From assembly GCF_018531495.1 (NCBI RefSeq), contig NZ_JAHDTI010000006.1, positions 1 through 64,000 on the forward strand: a stretch of 64,000 bases of DNA, in the 5' to 3' direction. Positions 50,450 to 59,252 of the stretch are shown here, piece by piece. Below the pieces are notes generated by a model that saw only the letters and a program-made list of their open reading frames with translations, did no database searches and was not told where the DNA came from. The position numbers and the translations under genes were made by a program. Position 1 is the first letter of the stretch; each line of letters starts with the position of its first letter. The stretch is from Nonomuraea sediminis (GTDB lineage Bacteria > Actinomycetota > Actinomycetes > Streptosporangiales > Streptosporangiaceae).

Positions 50450-51855
50450 GCGAACCTCTCCAGTAACTGGCGCTTGTCGACCTTGCCGCCCTGGTTGCGG
50501 GGCAGCGCGTCGAGGGTGATCACGTGGACCGGCACCTCGTGCGAGGCGAGCCGGTCCTTCAGGAAGACCCGCAGTTCCTCGGCCTTGAGCGGGGAACGCG
50601 TCACCATGGCCACGGCGATCGCCCGCCCGAGCACCGGGTGCGGCACCCCGAGCGCCGCGGCCTCGGCCACGGCGGGGTGCTCGTAGGCCGCATCCTCGAC
50701 CCGGATGGTGGAGACCTTGTAGGCGCCGGACTTGACGACGTCGCTCTCCCTGTCGACGAGGAAGAGGTAGCCGTCCTCGTCGAGGTAACCCAGGTCGCCC
50801 ATGCGGATCCAGCCGTCGCGGAAGACGTCGCTGCCGGGGTCCCCGTAGTAGGCGCGGGGAGCGGCGGGCGAACGCATCCAGACCTCGCCGACCTCGCCGC
50901 GCGGCGCGTCGACCCTGACCAGGCCGCCGGCCACTGGCCGGCCGACGCTGCCCGGCCGGTCGGGGTCGAAGATCATGATGGTCTGGGCGGGCGCCGCCTC
51001 GGTCGAGGTGTAGTAGTTGGCGATGGTGGCCCGCGGGAAGGCCTCGGCCAGGCGCGCGGCCACCGGGGCCGGCAGCGGGGCCGCGGCCGAGCCGAGCAGC
51101 AGGACGCTCGACAGGTCGTGCCGCTCGTGGACGGCGGCGTTCAGCAGCGCGATCGCCATCGCGGGCACCAGGAACACGGTGCCCGCGCGGTGGCTCTCGA
51201 TGAGGGCGGCGAAGCGGCCCGGCGTGAAGTGCGGCAGCGTCAGCACCGCGGGATGGGCGTCGAGGGCGTTGATCAGCATGGCCTGGCCGGCGTTGGTGCC
51301 GATCGGGAAGGCGTGCGCCAGGTGGCGCGAGTGGGCGAACGGGCGACGCTTGCCGCCGCAGCCGTGCGCGAGGTTGGCGTGGCTGGCGAGCACGCCCTTG
51401 GGGCGTCCCGTCGTGCCCGAGGTGTAGAGGATCTGCGCGGGATCGCCGGGCCGCGGCGGCACGAGGTCGCCCGGTCCCGCGGCCTGGAGGTCACCGATCC
51501 ACCAGCCGGGTGATTCCAGGTCCGCGCCGTGCACGACCGCGGCCGCCCGGCAGTCGGCGAGCGTGGCGCGCAGATCGTCGTCGGTGAGGCGGTCGGACAG
51601 CGGGACCGCGACCGCGCCGGCGGCCAGCACGCCGCAGAAGGCGACGGCGTAGTCGGTCCACTCGGCGTTGGTGAAGCGCAGCCCGACCCGGTCGCCCGGG
51701 TTCACGCCGCGGGAGAGCAGGCCGGCGGCCACCGCCTCGGCGCGGGCGGTCCACTGCTTGAAGGTCAGTTCCGCGCGGCCGTGCACGATCATCGCGACCC
51801 GGTCGGGCTCCGCCGCAGCGCGCGCAGAAAGCAGGTGAGGAATGGTCAGGTTCAC
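50446..51855 (-). CDS. AMP-dependent acyl ligase (class I adenylate-forming enzyme)
   Basis: 469 aa from a GTG at 51855. The adenylation motif ILYTSGTTGRPKGV, the YYTSTEAAP segment and the GDLGYLDEDGYLFLVDR and K-near-end motif RNQGGKVDKRQLL are present. It lacks the strict amino-acid A-domain features, so it probably activates a carboxylic acid and loads it onto the carrier of the C-T protein that follows. First gene of the minus NRPS operon; a ROK-type palindrome lies 35 nt upstream. Confidence 0.88.
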   Translation of the reverse strand: MNLTIPHLLSARAAAEPDRVAMIVHGRAELTFKQWTARAEAVAAGLLSRGVNPGDRVGLRFTNAEWTDYAVAFCGVLAAGAVAVPLSDRLTDDDLRATLADCRAAAVVHGADLESPGWWIGDLQAAGPGDLVPPRPGDPAQILYTSGTTGRPKGVLASHANLAHGCGGKRRPFAHSRHLAHAFPIGTNAGQAMLINALDAHPAVLTLPHFTPGRFAALIESHRAGTVFLVPAMAIALLNAAVHERHDLSSVLLLGSAAAPLPAPVAARLAEAFPRATIANYYTSTEAAPAQTIMIFDPDRPGSVGRPVAGGLVRVDAPRGEVGEVWMRSPAAPRAYYGDPGSDVFRDGWIRMGDLGYLDEDGYLFLVDRESDVVKSGAYKVSTIRVEDAAYEHPAVAEAAALGVPHPVLGRAIAVAMVTRSPLKAEELRVFLKDRLASHEVPVHVITLDALPRNQGGKVDKRQLLERFA

Positions 51856-51889
51856 CCCGTGAACCCCCGAAGGATGCGAGACGTAACAG

Positions 51890-51906
51890 GAAAGAAACTT
51901 TCCTAT
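51890..51906 (-). promoter_or_regulatory. ROK-type operator upstream of the minus NRPS operon
   Basis: GAAAGAAACTTTCCTAT matches the palindrome at 31758 at 13 of 17 positions, keeping the AAGAAACTTTC core. It lies 35 nt upstream of the AMP ligase start. A candidate minus-strand promoter, TTGCGC and TAAGAC spaced by 16 nt, lies just further upstream. Confidence 0.65.
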
Positions 51907-52026
51907 TAATTCGCAGCCAGTCTTACATGATCACCAACAGGGCGCAACCCTTTGCGGAAAGCCACTTCCCGCACCCGCACCCTCACCTGGGGTGACCATC
52001 GGGTCTTCCGTATGCAAAGGGATCTG

Positions 52027-53175
52027 TCAGACGGTGTCGGAGAACACCTGCTCGCGCGCCTCCTCCAGCGCCGCCACCAGCGCCCCGCGCAGCACCGGGT
52101 TTCCCGCGACGCCGGAGGTCACCACGCGCGGCTGGCTCGGGCACAGCCGGGCCACCGCCTCCTCCACCTTGGCAGCCAGGCGCTCGCCGCCGGCCCTGCC
52201 GACATCACCGCTGAGCACGATCAGCCCGGGATCCAGCACCACCGCGACCGCGGCCGCGCCCACGGCAAGCCTGCCCGCCACCTCGTCCAGGTAGCCGTCG
52301 CGGCCGTGGCGCACCTGGTCGGGGATCGAGGCGCCGGGCACGCCGTACTGCCGCGCGAGGCCGCCGAGGGCCTCCTGGCCCACCAGGCGCTGAAAGGAGC
52401 CCGACTGCGGGTGCTGGACGTCGGTGGGCAGCGGCTCGCCGGGGACCGGCAGCCAGCCGATCTCCCCGGCGCCGCCGGTGATGCCGCGGTGCAGCTTGCC
52501 GCCCAGCATCACGCCGAGGCCCTGGCCGACCCCGGCCCAGATGACGACGAAGTCGTCGTGGCCGGCGGCCGCGCCGTACCGGTGTTCGGCCAGAGCGACG
52601 AGGTTGACGTCGTTCTCGATCGTGACGGAGGCGCCGAGCGTGGCGCGCAGGCTCGCCAGCACGCCCACGTGCCAGCTTGGCAGGTCGTAGGAGAAGCGCA
52701 CGTCGCCGGTACGCGGATCGACCACGCCGCGGGTGCCGATGACGAACGAGCGCAGCTGGGAGATCCCGATCCTGGCGGAGTCGCAGGCCCGCCGCACGGC
52801 CGAGTGGACGGCCTTGACCGGGTCCTTGCCGTCGGCCGGATTGACCGTCACCTCGACAACGATTTTACCTGTGATGTCCGCCACACCGACGGTCAGGCTG
52901 TCGGGCAGGACCTCGAGCCCCGCCACGTAGGCGGACGAGGGAGCCACGGCATACAGGGCCGCGTGCGGCCCCCGCCCGCCCGCGCGCTCCCCCGCGACCT
53001 CGACCAGCCCCCGCTCCTCCAGGCGGGCAAGCAGCTGACCTGCGGTTACCTTGGAGAGCCCGGTGAGTTCCCCCAGCTCGGCGCGGGTCAGCGGCCCCTG
53101 GGTGAGGAGGAGTTCGAGTGCCGCCCGGTCGTTCAGCCTCCGAAGCAGACGCGGCGTTCCCGGGCTCCTGCTCAT
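52027..53175 (-). CDS. ROK family transcriptional repressor (copy 1)
   Basis: 382 aa. The N-terminal winged helix-turn-helix is about residues 10-75 (NDRAALELLLTQGPLTRAEL, GLSKVTAGQLLARLEERGLV), followed by a ROK sugar-kinase-like domain with VTIENDVNLVALAEH and GGAGEIGWLP. The Cys cluster (CxCGxxGC) that binds zinc in many ROK proteins is absent. It is expected to repress sugar uptake genes and release DNA on binding a sugar. The ATG at 53175 follows GAGGAGGG. Its promoter region, shared with the divergent sugar-binding protein gene, holds the palindrome also seen before both NRPS operons. Confidence 0.9.
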   Translation of the reverse strand: MSRSPGTPRLLRRLNDRAALELLLTQGPLTRAELGELTGLSKVTAGQLLARLEERGLVEVAGERAGGRGPHAALYAVAPSSAYVAGLEVLPDSLTVGVADITGKIVVEVTVNPADGKDPVKAVHSAVRRACDSARIGISQLRSFVIGTRGVVDPRTGDVRFSYDLPSWHVGVLASLRATLGASVTIENDVNLVALAEHRYGAAAGHDDFVVIWAGVGQGLGVMLGGKLHRGITGGAGEIGWLPVPGEPLPTDVQHPQSGSFQRLVGQEALGGLARQYGVPGASIPDQVRHGRDGYLDEVAGRLAVGAAAVAVVLDPGLIVLSGDVGRAGGERLAAKVEEAVARLCPSQPRVVTSGVAGNPVLRGALVAALEEAREQVFSDTV

Positions 53176-53217
53176 GGACGCGCCCTCCTCGTCACGATCG
53201 GCTAACGACCGTTTCTT

Positions 53218-53234
53218 TTAAGAAAGTTTCTTGT
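53218..53234. promoter_or_regulatory. ROK-type operator between rok1 and the sugar ABC operon
   Basis: TTAAGAAAGTTTCTTGT matches the reverse complement of the 31758 palindrome at 15 of 17 positions. An overlapping TTTCTTTTAAGAAA dyad precedes it. It lies 43 nt upstream of the rok1 start and 96 nt upstream of the binding-protein start, so it can serve both directions. Confidence 0.75.
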
Positions 53235-53329
53235 TAGTTTAGCACCAGTCAATCAGCCAGGTGCGGACGGAAGCCGTCACCGGATGAGCGCAACCCCCGA
53301 CGCGTTTTAGCCGGGAAGGGAGAACCCTA

Positions 53330-54673
53330 GTGAGGATCGCGAAGATCACGGCCACTAGCGTCACCACGGCGGCCCTTGCACTGGGCCTGGCCGCCTGCGG
53401 TGGCAGTAACGAACCCGCGAAGAACTCGGCCGCCCCCTCGGCCAGCACCGCCGCCAGCGGCCCCAAGTACGCCGGACAGACCCTCACCGTGTGGCGCCTG
53501 GGCGTGCCCAACGACGTACAGAACAAGTACATGGGCGACCTGAACGCCAAGTTCAAGGAGACCACCGGCGCCGACGTCAAGGTCGAGTGGGTGCCGTGGC
53601 CCGACGCCCAGAAGAAGTGGACCTCGGCGCTGGCGGCGGGCGAGGGCCCCGACGTCACCGAGTTCGGCAACGACCAGGTGGCGGCCTGGGCGCAGCAGGA
53701 AGCCCTGACCGACATCACCGACCTGACGAAGTCCAACCCCGACTTCCAGGCGATCCCGCAGAACCTGTGGGGCTACGAGACCATCAACGGCAAGATCTAC
53801 GCCGCGCCGTGGGGCGGCGGCACCCGGGCCGTCCTCTATCGCAAGGACTGGTTCGACAAGCTCGGCCTCCAGCCGCCCAAGAACTGGGACGAGCTGGTCG
53901 CCGCGGCCAAGAAGATCGTCGAGAAAGAGGGCAAGGACGTCGACGGCTTCGCCTGGAACGGCGGCTCCGACGCCAACATGTCCCTCTCGCCGTTCGTCTG
54001 GTCGGCCGGCGGCGACTTCGCCGTCAACGAGGGCGGCAAGTGGGTCGGCAAGCTGAACGAGCCCGGCTTCAAGGAGGGCTTCCAGTTCTACACCGACCTG
54101 GTGTCCAAGGACGGCGTCTCCGGCAAGTCCCGCCTGACGCTGAACTCCATCGACATCGCCCAGCGCTTCGCCGCCGGCAAGGTCGGCATGTACGTCACCG
54201 GTGGCTGGGACATCCAGACCATCAAGGAACAGAGCAAGGGCAAGATCGACGAGAAGAAGATGGCGTTCTTCGCCATCCCCGCCAAGGACGGCAGCGGCGC
54301 GGCCCCGGCCTTCCAGGGCGGCAACGACATCGCGATCTGGAAGGACGCCAAGAGCCCCGAGCTCGCGGCCGAGTACCTCAAGCTGGCCGCGGGCAAGGAG
54401 TTCGGCTCCCGCTACGCCAAGGACAGCGGGCTGCTGCCGCTGTACCCTGACGCGCTGCAGGAACTGGCCTCCGACCCGGTCCAGAAGCCGTTCACCGAGG
54501 CGTTCGCGGTCGCCAAGGGCTTCCCCGCGAGCCCCAACTGGGCCGAGGCCAACGACACCAAGGCGGTGCTGCAGAACGCGGCCCGCAAGGTGATCAAGGG
54601 TGAGGCCAACGTCGACGACGCGCTGAAGGCAGCCAACACCGAGCTCGAAGCCATCCTCAACAAGAGCCAGTGA
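53330..54673 (+). CDS. Sugar ABC transporter substrate-binding lipoprotein (SBP family 1)
   Basis: 447 aa, exported lipoprotein with a lipobox at Cys23 (LGLAAC) and a Ser/Ala-rich linker, then the family 1 sugar-binding fold (e.g. LTVWRLGVPNDVQNKYMGD, AAGEGPDVTEFGNDQVAAWA). The start is GTG at 53330, behind GGGAAGGGAG. It is the first gene of a binding protein-permease-permease operon. There is no ATPase gene, as usual for actinomycete oligosaccharide importers that share the MsiK ATPase encoded elsewhere. The sugar is unknown; the downstream NagZ-like glycosidase suggests an amino sugar or beta-linked oligosaccharide. Confidence 0.93.
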   Translation: MRIAKITATSVTTAALALGLAACGGSNEPAKNSAAPSASTAASGPKYAGQTLTVWRLGVPNDVQNKYMGDLNAKFKETTGADVKVEWVPWPDAQKKWTSALAAGEGPDVTEFGNDQVAAWAQQEALTDITDLTKSNPDFQAIPQNLWGYETINGKIYAAPWGGGTRAVLYRKDWFDKLGLQPPKNWDELVAAAKKIVEKEGKDVDGFAWNGGSDANMSLSPFVWSAGGDFAVNEGGKWVGKLNEPGFKEGFQFYTDLVSKDGVSGKSRLTLNSIDIAQRFAAGKVGMYVTGGWDIQTIKEQSKGKIDEKKMAFFAIPAKDGSGAAPAFQGGNDIAIWKDAKSPELAAEYLKLAAGKEFGSRYAKDSGLLPLYPDALQELASDPVQKPFTEAFAVAKGFPASPNWAEANDTKAVLQNAARKVIKGEANVDDALKAANTELEAILNKSQ

Positions 54674-55653
54674 CGATGGCGCACACGTCAACCATCTCCC
54701 GGGGCGGTGGCGACACCGCCGCCCCGGGGCGGCGACGCCGGCCTCCGGCGGGCCGGCGGGCCAGCGGACTGCCCCCCTGGGTGCTCCCCTACGCCCTGCT
54801 CCTGCCCGGCCTGCTGGTCATAGCGGTACTCCTGCTCTACCCGCTGTACCAGATGGTCGACATGTCCTTCCACAAGGTCGGGCTGCGGCAGATCCGGCCG
54901 AAGAACCCGCTGCCGGCGGACTTCGTCGGCACCCACAACTACACCGAGGTCTTCAAGTCCGACCTGTTCGCGATGTCGCTGCGCAACACGCTGGTGTTCG
55001 CGCTCGTCGCGGTGGCGCTCACTCTGGTCGTGGGCACGCTCGTCGGGCTCCTGCTGCACAAGCTGGGCAGGAAGATGTCGATGCTGGTCATGGTCGGCAG
55101 CATGGCCGCCTGGGCGGTCCCGCCGGCCTCGGCCGCGGTGGTGTGGAAGTGGCTGTTCGACGCCGACAACGGCGTGGTCAACTGGCTGTTCCGGCTGGAC
55201 GGCAAGGCCTGGTTCAACGACTCCCTCGACATCTACGTCGTGCTGATCATCACGGTGGTGTGGGCGTCGTTCCCGTTCATCGCGGTGTCGGTCCTGGCCG
55301 GGCTCAAGAGCATCCCCAGCGAGCTGTACGAGGCGGCCAAGGTGGACGGGTCCACCGGGTTCCACACCTTCAGGAAGATCACCTTCCCGATGCTGCGGCC
55401 GGTCTTCTCGGTCCTGGTGGTCCTGTCGATCATCTGGGACGTCAAGGTCTTCACCCAGCTGTTCATCCAGGCGGGCGGCACGAACATGCCGCGCGAGGCC
55501 TACAACTTCTCGATGTGGAGCTACATCGAGGCCTTCAGCCCGCCGCCTGACATGGGCTTCGGCGCCGCCATCGCGGTCGTGCTGACCGTGATCCTGCTGC
55601 TGATCACGTTCGTCTACGTCCGCCAGATCGTGAAGACGGAGGACGTCAAGTGA
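54670..55653 (+). CDS. Sugar ABC transporter permease (MalF type)
   Basis: 327 aa with six helices and the ATPase-contact loop YEAAKVDGSTGFHTFRKITF. The N-terminal cytoplasmic tail is Gly/Arg-rich. The start is the GTG at 54670, overlapping the upstream stop (GTGA); the ATG at 54676 is an alternative. It pairs with the permease encoded next. Confidence 0.93.
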   Translation: MTMAHTSTISRGGGDTAAPGRRRRPPAGRRASGLPPWVLPYALLLPGLLVIAVLLLYPLYQMVDMSFHKVGLRQIRPKNPLPADFVGTHNYTEVFKSDLFAMSLRNTLVFALVAVALTLVVGTLVGLLLHKLGRKMSMLVMVGSMAAWAVPPASAAVVWKWLFDADNGVVNWLFRLDGKAWFNDSLDIYVVLIITVVWASFPFIAVSVLAGLKSIPSELYEAAKVDGSTGFHTFRKITFPMLRPVFSVLVVLSIIWDVKVFTQLFIQAGGTNMPREAYNFSMWSYIEAFSPPPDMGFGAAIAVVLTVILLLITFVYVRQIVKTEDVK

Positions 55654-56483
55654 AGGCAAGAAAGATCGCCCTCAACGCCGCGGGGCTCGCGGTCTTCCTG
55701 TTCGCGGTCTTCCCGGTGTACTGGATGATCTCGATCGCGTTCAAACCGAACGACCAGATCTACACCACCGACTTCATCCCGTTCCCCTCGCCGCCGTCGA
55801 TGGAGCACATCGACCGGCTGTTCACCAAGGGCATCAACGGGCACTCGATCTGGAACTACCTGCTCAACAGCGCCATCGTCTCGCTGTCGACGATCGTGGT
55901 GGGCTCGCTGTTCGCGCTGCTGGCCGCCACCGCCGTGGCGCGCTTCAGGTTCCGCTTCCGCACCTCGTTCCTGATCCTGCTGCTCATCGTGCAGATGGTG
56001 CCCTGCGAGGCGCTGGTGATCCCGCTGTTCCTCAACGTGCGGCGGATGGGTCTGTACGACAACCTGCTCGGCCTGATCATCATCAACATCGGCTTCACGC
56101 TGCCGTTCTCGGTGTGGATGCTGCGCACGTTCGTCGCCGCGGTGCCCAGGGAGCTGGAGGAGGCCTCCTGGATCGACGGCGCCAGCCGCTTCACCACGTT
56201 CTGGAAGGTGCTCTTCCCGCTGGTGGCGCCCGGTCTGGTGGCGACCAGCATCTTCTCCTTCATCACCGCGTGGAACGAGTTCGTCTTCGCGCTGACGCTG
56301 ATCGAGGACTCGGCCAAGTTCACCATGCCCCGCGCGCTGCAGTTCTTCGTGGGGCAACGCTCGACGGACTGGGGCGGCATCATGGCGGCCTCGACCCTGA
56401 TGACGGTCCCCGTCCTGATCTTCTTCCTGCTCGTCCAACGCCGCATGGTCTCCGGCCTCGTCGCCGGCGCGGTCAAGGGCTGA
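55650..56483 (+). CDS. Sugar ABC transporter permease (MalG type)
   Basis: 277 aa with six helices and the ATPase-contact loop EEASWIDGASRFTTFWKVLF. The N-terminus (VFPVYWMISIAFKPNDQIYT) is typical of MalG-type permeases. GTG start at 55650 in a 4-nt overlap. A hairpin with GTACGGC ends follows before the GH3 gene. Confidence 0.93.
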   Translation: MKARKIALNAAGLAVFLFAVFPVYWMISIAFKPNDQIYTTDFIPFPSPPSMEHIDRLFTKGINGHSIWNYLLNSAIVSLSTIVVGSLFALLAATAVARFRFRFRTSFLILLLIVQMVPCEALVIPLFLNVRRMGLYDNLLGLIIINIGFTLPFSVWMLRTFVAAVPRELEEASWIDGASRFTTFWKVLFPLVAPGLVATSIFSFITAWNEFVFALTLIEDSAKFTMPRALQFFVGQRSTDWGGIMAASTLMTVPVLIFFLLVQRRMVSGLVAGAVKG

Positions 56484-56498
56484 CAACCACCGATCTTC

Positions 56499-56533
56499 GT
56501 ACGGCACGCGGCTCAGGAAGCCGCCTGCCGTAC
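56499..56533 (+). promoter_or_regulatory. Hairpin between permease and GH3 glycosidase genes
   Basis: GTACGGCA plus CGGCT (within 56499-56513) pair with AGCCG plus TGCCGTAC (within 56519-56533), with a 2-nt internal mismatch and a 5-nt loop. It could stabilise or attenuate the message. Its outer GTACGGC/GCCGTAC pair equals the ends of the dispersed element elsewhere in the window. Confidence 0.6.
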
Positions 56534-56562
56534 AAGGTCCTGCCTTTCAACGATGAGGAGCC

Positions 56563-58002
56563 ATGAGTCAGAGTGATCGGGGGCTGCGTCGTCTCGCGGC
56601 CGGCACGCTGCTCGTCGCCTTCCAGGGCACCACGGCGCCCAGCTGGGTGCTGCGCGAGCTGGAGCACGGACTGGGCGGCGTGACGCTCTTCGGCTTCAAC
56701 GTGGAGAGCCCCGACCAGGTCGCGCGGCTGACCGGGTCGCTGCGCGCGGCCGGCGAGCCGGTGATCTCGCTCGACGAGGAGGGCGGCGACGTCACGCGGC
56801 TGGCCTACCACGTGGGCAGCCCGTATCCGGGCAACGCGGCGCTGGGCGCGGTCGACGACGTGGAGCTGACCCGGCGCGTGTACCGCTCGATCGGCGCGGA
56901 GCTCGCAGGGTGCGGGATCAACCTGGACATGGCGCCCGACGCCGACGTCAACACCGAGGCCGACAACCCGGTGATCGGCACCCGCTCGTTCGGCGCGGAC
57001 CCCGCGCTGGTGGCCAGGCACACGGTCGCCGCGGTCCAGGGCCTGCAGTCGGTCAACGTGGCGGCCTGCGTCAAACACTTCCCCGGCCACGGCGCCACCC
57101 GCGTCGACTCGCACCTGGCGGTGCCGGTCGTGGACGTGACGCCGGAGGTGCTGCGCGCCAGGGAGCTGGTCCCGTTCGCCGCCGCGGTCGAGGCGGGCAC
57201 CAGGTCGATCATGACGGCGCACGTGGCGGTGCCCTCGGTGACGGGGGACGTGCCCGCGACGCTGTCAGGGGCCGCGCTCACCGAGCTGCTCAGGGGCGAG
57301 CTCGGCTACGACGGCGTGGTGGTCACCGACGCGCTGGACATGCACGCGATCACCGAGAGCGTCGGGCTGGCGGGCGGCGCGGTCCAGTCGCTGGCCGCCG
57401 GATCCGACCTGCTGTGCCTGGGTCCGCTGCCGACGCACGAGGACGTGCTGAAGATCATCGCCGAGATCGTGGCCGCGGTGTCGGACGGGCGGCTGCCGCT
57501 CGCGCGGCTGGAGGAGGCGGCCGCGCGGCTGGCCTCGCTGCGTGCCTGGTTCGGCTCGGGCGATCGGGTGGCCGCCGACGCGGAGGTGATCGGGCTGGAT
57601 GCCGCGCGGCGTGCCGTACGGCTGACCGGGGCGGCCAAGCCGCTGGTGGACCCGCTGGTGGTGGAGGTCGACACGCCGCCGACGATCGCGGTGGGCGACG
57701 TGCCGTGGGGCGTGGCGCCGTGGCTGCCCGAGGCGGAGATCGTCCGGGTGAAGCCGGCCGACGCCGACGTGTCCGGACTGCTGGCCAGCTCCGCCGGCCG
57801 GTCTCTGGTCGTGGTGGTCAAGGACGCGCACCGCTACGAGGAGAGCAGGCGGCTGGTGTCGGCGCTGGTCGAGGCCAGGCCCGACACCGTCGTCATCGAG
57901 ATGGGGCTGCCCGTGTGGCGGCCGTCGAGCGCCGCCTACATCGCCACCTACGGGGCGGCGCGGGCCAACACGCAGGCCGCGGTGGAGCTGCTGACCGCCT
58001 AG
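56563..58002 (+). CDS. Glycoside hydrolase family 3, NagZ-like beta-N-acetylhexosaminidase
   Basis: 479 aa, no signal peptide, so cytoplasmic. KHFPGHG lies at 171-177, the Asp182-x-His184 pair matches the NagZ general acid/base dyad, and the nucleophile is Asp256 in VVTDALDMHAI. The C-terminal 130 residues form an extra alpha/beta domain found in actinobacterial relatives. It should release GlcNAc or a related sugar from imported oligosaccharides. It follows the sugar importer by 80 nt, and its stop overlaps that of the convergent second ROK gene by 4 nt. Confidence 0.9.
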   Translation: MSQSDRGLRRLAAGTLLVAFQGTTAPSWVLRELEHGLGGVTLFGFNVESPDQVARLTGSLRAAGEPVISLDEEGGDVTRLAYHVGSPYPGNAALGAVDDVELTRRVYRSIGAELAGCGINLDMAPDADVNTEADNPVIGTRSFGADPALVARHTVAAVQGLQSVNVAACVKHFPGHGATRVDSHLAVPVVDVTPEVLRARELVPFAAAVEAGTRSIMTAHVAVPSVTGDVPATLSGAALTELLRGELGYDGVVVTDALDMHAITESVGLAGGAVQSLAAGSDLLCLGPLPTHEDVLKIIAEIVAAVSDGRLPLARLEEAAARLASLRAWFGSGDRVAADAEVIGLDAARRAVRLTGAAKPLVDPLVVEVDTPPTIAVGDVPWGVAPWLPEAEIVRVKPADADVSGLLASSAGRSLVVVVKDAHRYEESRRLVSALVEARPDTVVIEMGLPVWRPSSAAYIATYGAARANTQAAVELLTA

Positions 58003-59189
58003 ATGAGCTCCTCGCGGGCCTGCTCCAGGGCGGCGAGGACGGCGCCGCGCAGCACCGGGTTGCCGATGACGGTGCTGGTGACGACCTGCGGGCGGACCGG
58101 GCAGATGCGTGCCACGGCCTCCTCGACCCGCTCGTTGAGCGCGGCGCCGCCCGCGTGGCCGATCTCTCCGGCCAGGACGACCAGCCCCGGGTCGAGGATC
58201 ACGCAGACCGCGGCGACGCCCAGGGCCAGGCGGTGGGCGATCTCGTCGAGCAGCGGCTCGCCCGCCTCGCCCGCCTCGATGGCGACCCTGACGCACTCGC
58301 CCGCGCTCTCGGCCGCGAAGCCGTACCCCTGCGCGAGCTCGGCCACCGCCTCGGCGCTGACCAGCGACTGCAGGCCGCCCGCCAGCGACGGCAGCCGCCC
58401 CGGCTCGGTGCGGATGTCCTCGGGCAGCGGCACGCCGGGGACGGGCAGGTAGCCGATCTCGCCCGCGCTGCCGGAACGGCCCCTGTGCAGCTTGCCGCCG
58501 AGCACCACGGCCAGGCCCAGGCCGCGGCTGGCCCACAGCAGCACGAAGTCGTCCAGCCCCTTGGCCGCGCCGTCGGCGCGCTCGGCGATCGCGGCCAGGT
58601 TGACGTCGTTCTCGATCGTGACCTCGCGCTTGAGGTCACCGGCCAGCGCCTCGTGGATGCCCTCGTGCCAGCCGGGCAGGTCGAAGGAGAAGCGCACGTC
58701 GCCGCTGCGCGGGTCGACGACCCCGGGGGTGCCGATGACCACACCGCGCAGCTTGCCCAGGCTCACCTTGGCGCTGCGGCACGCCTTCACGATCGCGTCG
58801 TGGACGACGGGCACCGGGTCGTCGTGGCCGTTGGGGTCCAGCGTCACCTCGGCGACCGTGCGCCCGTGGATGTCGGCCACCGCCGTGGAGATCAGGTCGG
58901 GACCCACCTCGAGCCCGGCCACGAAGGCGCTGGAGGCGATCACCGAGTACAGCGCGGCGTTGGGGCCGCGCCCGCCCGCCTGGGCGCCGACCACCTCGAC
59001 CAGGCCGCGCTCCTCCAGCCTGGCCAGCGTCTGCGACGCGGTCACCTTGGACAGGCCGGTCAGGTCGCCGATCTGCCCCCGCGTCATCGGACCGGTCGCC
59101 AGCAAGAGCTCCAGTGCGGCCCGGTCGTTGATCTCCCTGAGCAGTCTGGGCACACCAGGCCGTCGCTCCACGCTGTATCCCACCGTCAT
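57999..59189 (-). CDS. ROK family transcriptional repressor (copy 2)
   Basis: 396 aa, clearly a paralogue of the protein encoded at 52027-53175: the helix-turn-helix region (INDRAALELLLATGPMTRGQ, LTGLSKVTASQTLARLEERG) and VTIENDVNLAAIAE are nearly the same. It also lacks the ROK Cys cluster. The two ROK genes enclose the sugar importer and GH3 operon. No copy of the AAGAAACTTTCTT palindrome is seen in front of this one. Confidence 0.9.
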   Translation of the reverse strand: MTVGYSVERRPGVPRLLREINDRAALELLLATGPMTRGQIGDLTGLSKVTASQTLARLEERGLVEVVGAQAGGRGPNAALYSVIASSAFVAGLEVGPDLISTAVADIHGRTVAEVTLDPNGHDDPVPVVHDAIVKACRSAKVSLGKLRGVVIGTPGVVDPRSGDVRFSFDLPGWHEGIHEALAGDLKREVTIENDVNLAAIAERADGAAKGLDDFVLLWASRGLGLAVVLGGKLHRGRSGSAGEIGYLPVPGVPLPEDIRTEPGRLPSLAGGLQSLVSAEAVAELAQGYGFAAESAGECVRVAIEAGEAGEPLLDEIAHRLALGVAAVCVILDPGLVVLAGEIGHAGGAALNERVEEAVARICPVRPQVVTSTVIGNPVLRGAVLAALEQAREELI

Positions 59190-59252
59190 ATCGTCAAGGT
59201 TGTTGGCAGTTTAGCGCTTGCGCCCTGAGCTCTGGGGACGTGAGGATGCCTC

